Below, one piece after another: positions 63,210-64,000 of a stretch of 64,000 nucleotides of DNA. Source of the DNA: Lachnospiraceae bacterium (GTDB lineage: Bacteria; Bacillota; Clostridia; Lachnospirales; Lachnospiraceae); assembly GCA_030524635.1 (NCBI GenBank), contig JAUNGG010000009.1:16509-80508 (forward strand), in the 5' to 3' direction. The notes beneath the pieces were generated by a model. It was not told the origin of the DNA. It searched no databases and was given only the letters and a program-made list of their open reading frames with translations. Made by a program: the position numbers and the translations under genes. Positions within the stretch are counted from its first letter, which is position 1; each line of letters begins with the position of its first letter.

Positions 63210-64000
63210 ATGGGTCAGAAGGATTCAAGAACAAAAAAGTACATGTCAGATTCAAAAAGATTTGCTGATTTTTTTAATGCAGTGCTTTATAATGGAAGGA
63301 AAGTAATTCAAGCAGATGATTTGACAGAATTAGACAGCACGAATGTTGTGCTTCCGTTTGCAGCAGGTAAAAAATCGATAGCGCTGCAGAAGGTACGCGA
63401 TATTATCAAATCTTGTATTATTAAGAAAAATAATGATATGTTTTTCGTGCTTCTCGGCATTGAGAATCAGTCAGATATTCACTATGCAATGCCTGTGAGA
63501 CAGATGCTTTACAATGCAATGTCATATGTTATGCAGGTAGACAGCATAGCAAAAGAACATTGGAACAATGATGATCTACAGGGCTCACAAAAATATCTTT
63601 CAGGATTCAGCAAGGAAGACAGAATTCTGCCGGTGATTACGGTAACCTTGTATTGGGGAGATCAGCCATGGGATGCTCCCACAAATCTGTTTGATATGTT
63701 GATTCCCCACCACAAAGGGCTGGATCGATATTTGGATAAGTCGGATATCAACTTATTTTCTATTATTGATGGGAATGGTTATGAAAAATGTGGGGAGGAG
63801 TTGAAAACAATTTTCGAACCGCTTCATTATCGGAATGATAAGACTAAATTTGACCAGATCCTATCGAATAGGAAATATGCCAATATGACCAAGGAACAGA
63901 TGGAACTGCTAATAGAATTTACAGATTTAAAGCGCCCGCCTAGGAGTAAAAAAGGAGGTTATGATATGTGTAATGCGGTTAAGGAATTAAAAATAGAAAG
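63210..64000 (+). CDS. Rpn-family PD-(D/E)XK nuclease / putative transposase (cut by window edge)
   Basis: The frame is open from ATG 63210 (GGAGGAGA 9 bases upstream) to the window end, giving 263 residues without a stop. FVLLGIENQSDIHYAMPVRQMLYNAMSY near 92 holds the E-x-Q nuclease-like core and IHYAMP block typical of the Rpn/Transposase_31 group, and YWGDQPWDAPTNLFDML near 155 also recurs there. E. coli Rpn proteins promote RecA-independent recombination in vivo. Here no repeats or partner genes are visible. It is AT-richer than its neighbours, as expected for a mobile family. Confidence 0.82.
   Translation, partial: MGQKDSRTKKYMSDSKRFADFFNAVLYNGRKVIQADDLTELDSTNVVLPFAAGKKSIALQKVRDIIKSCIIKKNNDMFFVLLGIENQSDIHYAMPVRQMLYNAMSYVMQVDSIAKEHWNNDDLQGSQKYLSGFSKEDRILPVITVTLYWGDQPWDAPTNLFDMLIPHHKGLDRYLDKSDINLFSIIDGNGYEKCGEELKTIFEPLHYRNDKTKFDQILSNRKYANMTKEQMELLIEFTDLKRPPRSKKGGYDMCNAVKELKIE

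Noticed and set aside
63056..63268. 70-codon frame before the Rpn-family gene
   Set aside because: It begins in the promoter and overlaps the well-supported start at 63210 in another frame.

Overview
The window looks like chromosomal DNA of a gut Lachnospiraceae bacterium (Clostridium cluster XIVa type). Reasons: consensus sigma-A promoters with 17-base spacers, strong AGGAGG ribosome sites, TTG/GTG starts, type III glutamine synthetase, solute-binding lipoproteins with Ala/Thr/Ser-rich linkers, and many TRAP and ABC importers. About 50 protein genes, one tRNA-Arg(ACG) and one candidate small RNA are supported. Both edges cut a gene: an AraC-like regulator at the left and an Rpn/PD-(D/E)XK family protein at the right. 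No rRNA, CRISPR array, prophage or insertion sequence was seen.

Layout. 1-6.7 kb: divergent AraC-like regulator, then a glycoside operon (GH2, GPH symporter, GH3). 6.9-8.5 kb: AT-richer AAA-ATPase/PD-(D/E)XK gene. 8.5-15.4 kb: SUV3-like RNA helicase overlapping a LacI regulator, then a TRAP importer (small permease, large permease, binding protein) plus a YhcH-family protein behind a promoter with a LacI-type operator candidate. 15.4-20.5 kb, minus strand: FeoA, SfsA, a cytidylate-kinase-like protein and an acidic amino acid ABC importer whose leader carries a terminator. 20.7-30.4 kb: core carbon/nitrogen genes (thrC, class II aldolase, type III glutamine synthetase, RidA, malic enzyme), then a MalY/PatB aminotransferase and dicarboxylate/amino acid symporter with a divergent LysR. 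31.3-31.6 kb: a candidate type I toxin-antitoxin pair. 31.7-36.6 kb: rpsL, rpsG, fusA, tuf. 36.9-38.3 kb: L,D-transpeptidase. 38.4-47.7 kb: GntR regulator and a sugar-acid operon (TRAP importer, YiaK-like dehydrogenase, YhcH, zinc dehydrogenase, mannonate dehydratase, fructuronate reductase). 47.9 kb: tRNA-Arg. 48-62.9 kb: two oligopeptide ABC importers, each followed by an M42 peptidase gene, with a beta-lactamase-fold serine hydrolase beside the first.

How they work together. The sugar-acid operon reads as import of an L-gulonate-like acid, oxidation to D-fructuronate, reduction to D-mannonate and dehydration to 2-keto-3-deoxygluconate. GntR recognition sequences (TAACATGTTA-like) lie in its promoter and near the regulator's own promoter. 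The two dpp clusters pair peptide uptake with cytoplasmic aminopeptidases. The most unusual element is at 31.32-31.61 kb: a 28-residue membrane peptide gene faces a roughly 80-base RNA gene. They share a bidirectional terminator, and the RNA carries a 19-base exact copy of sequence antisense to the peptide's first codons.
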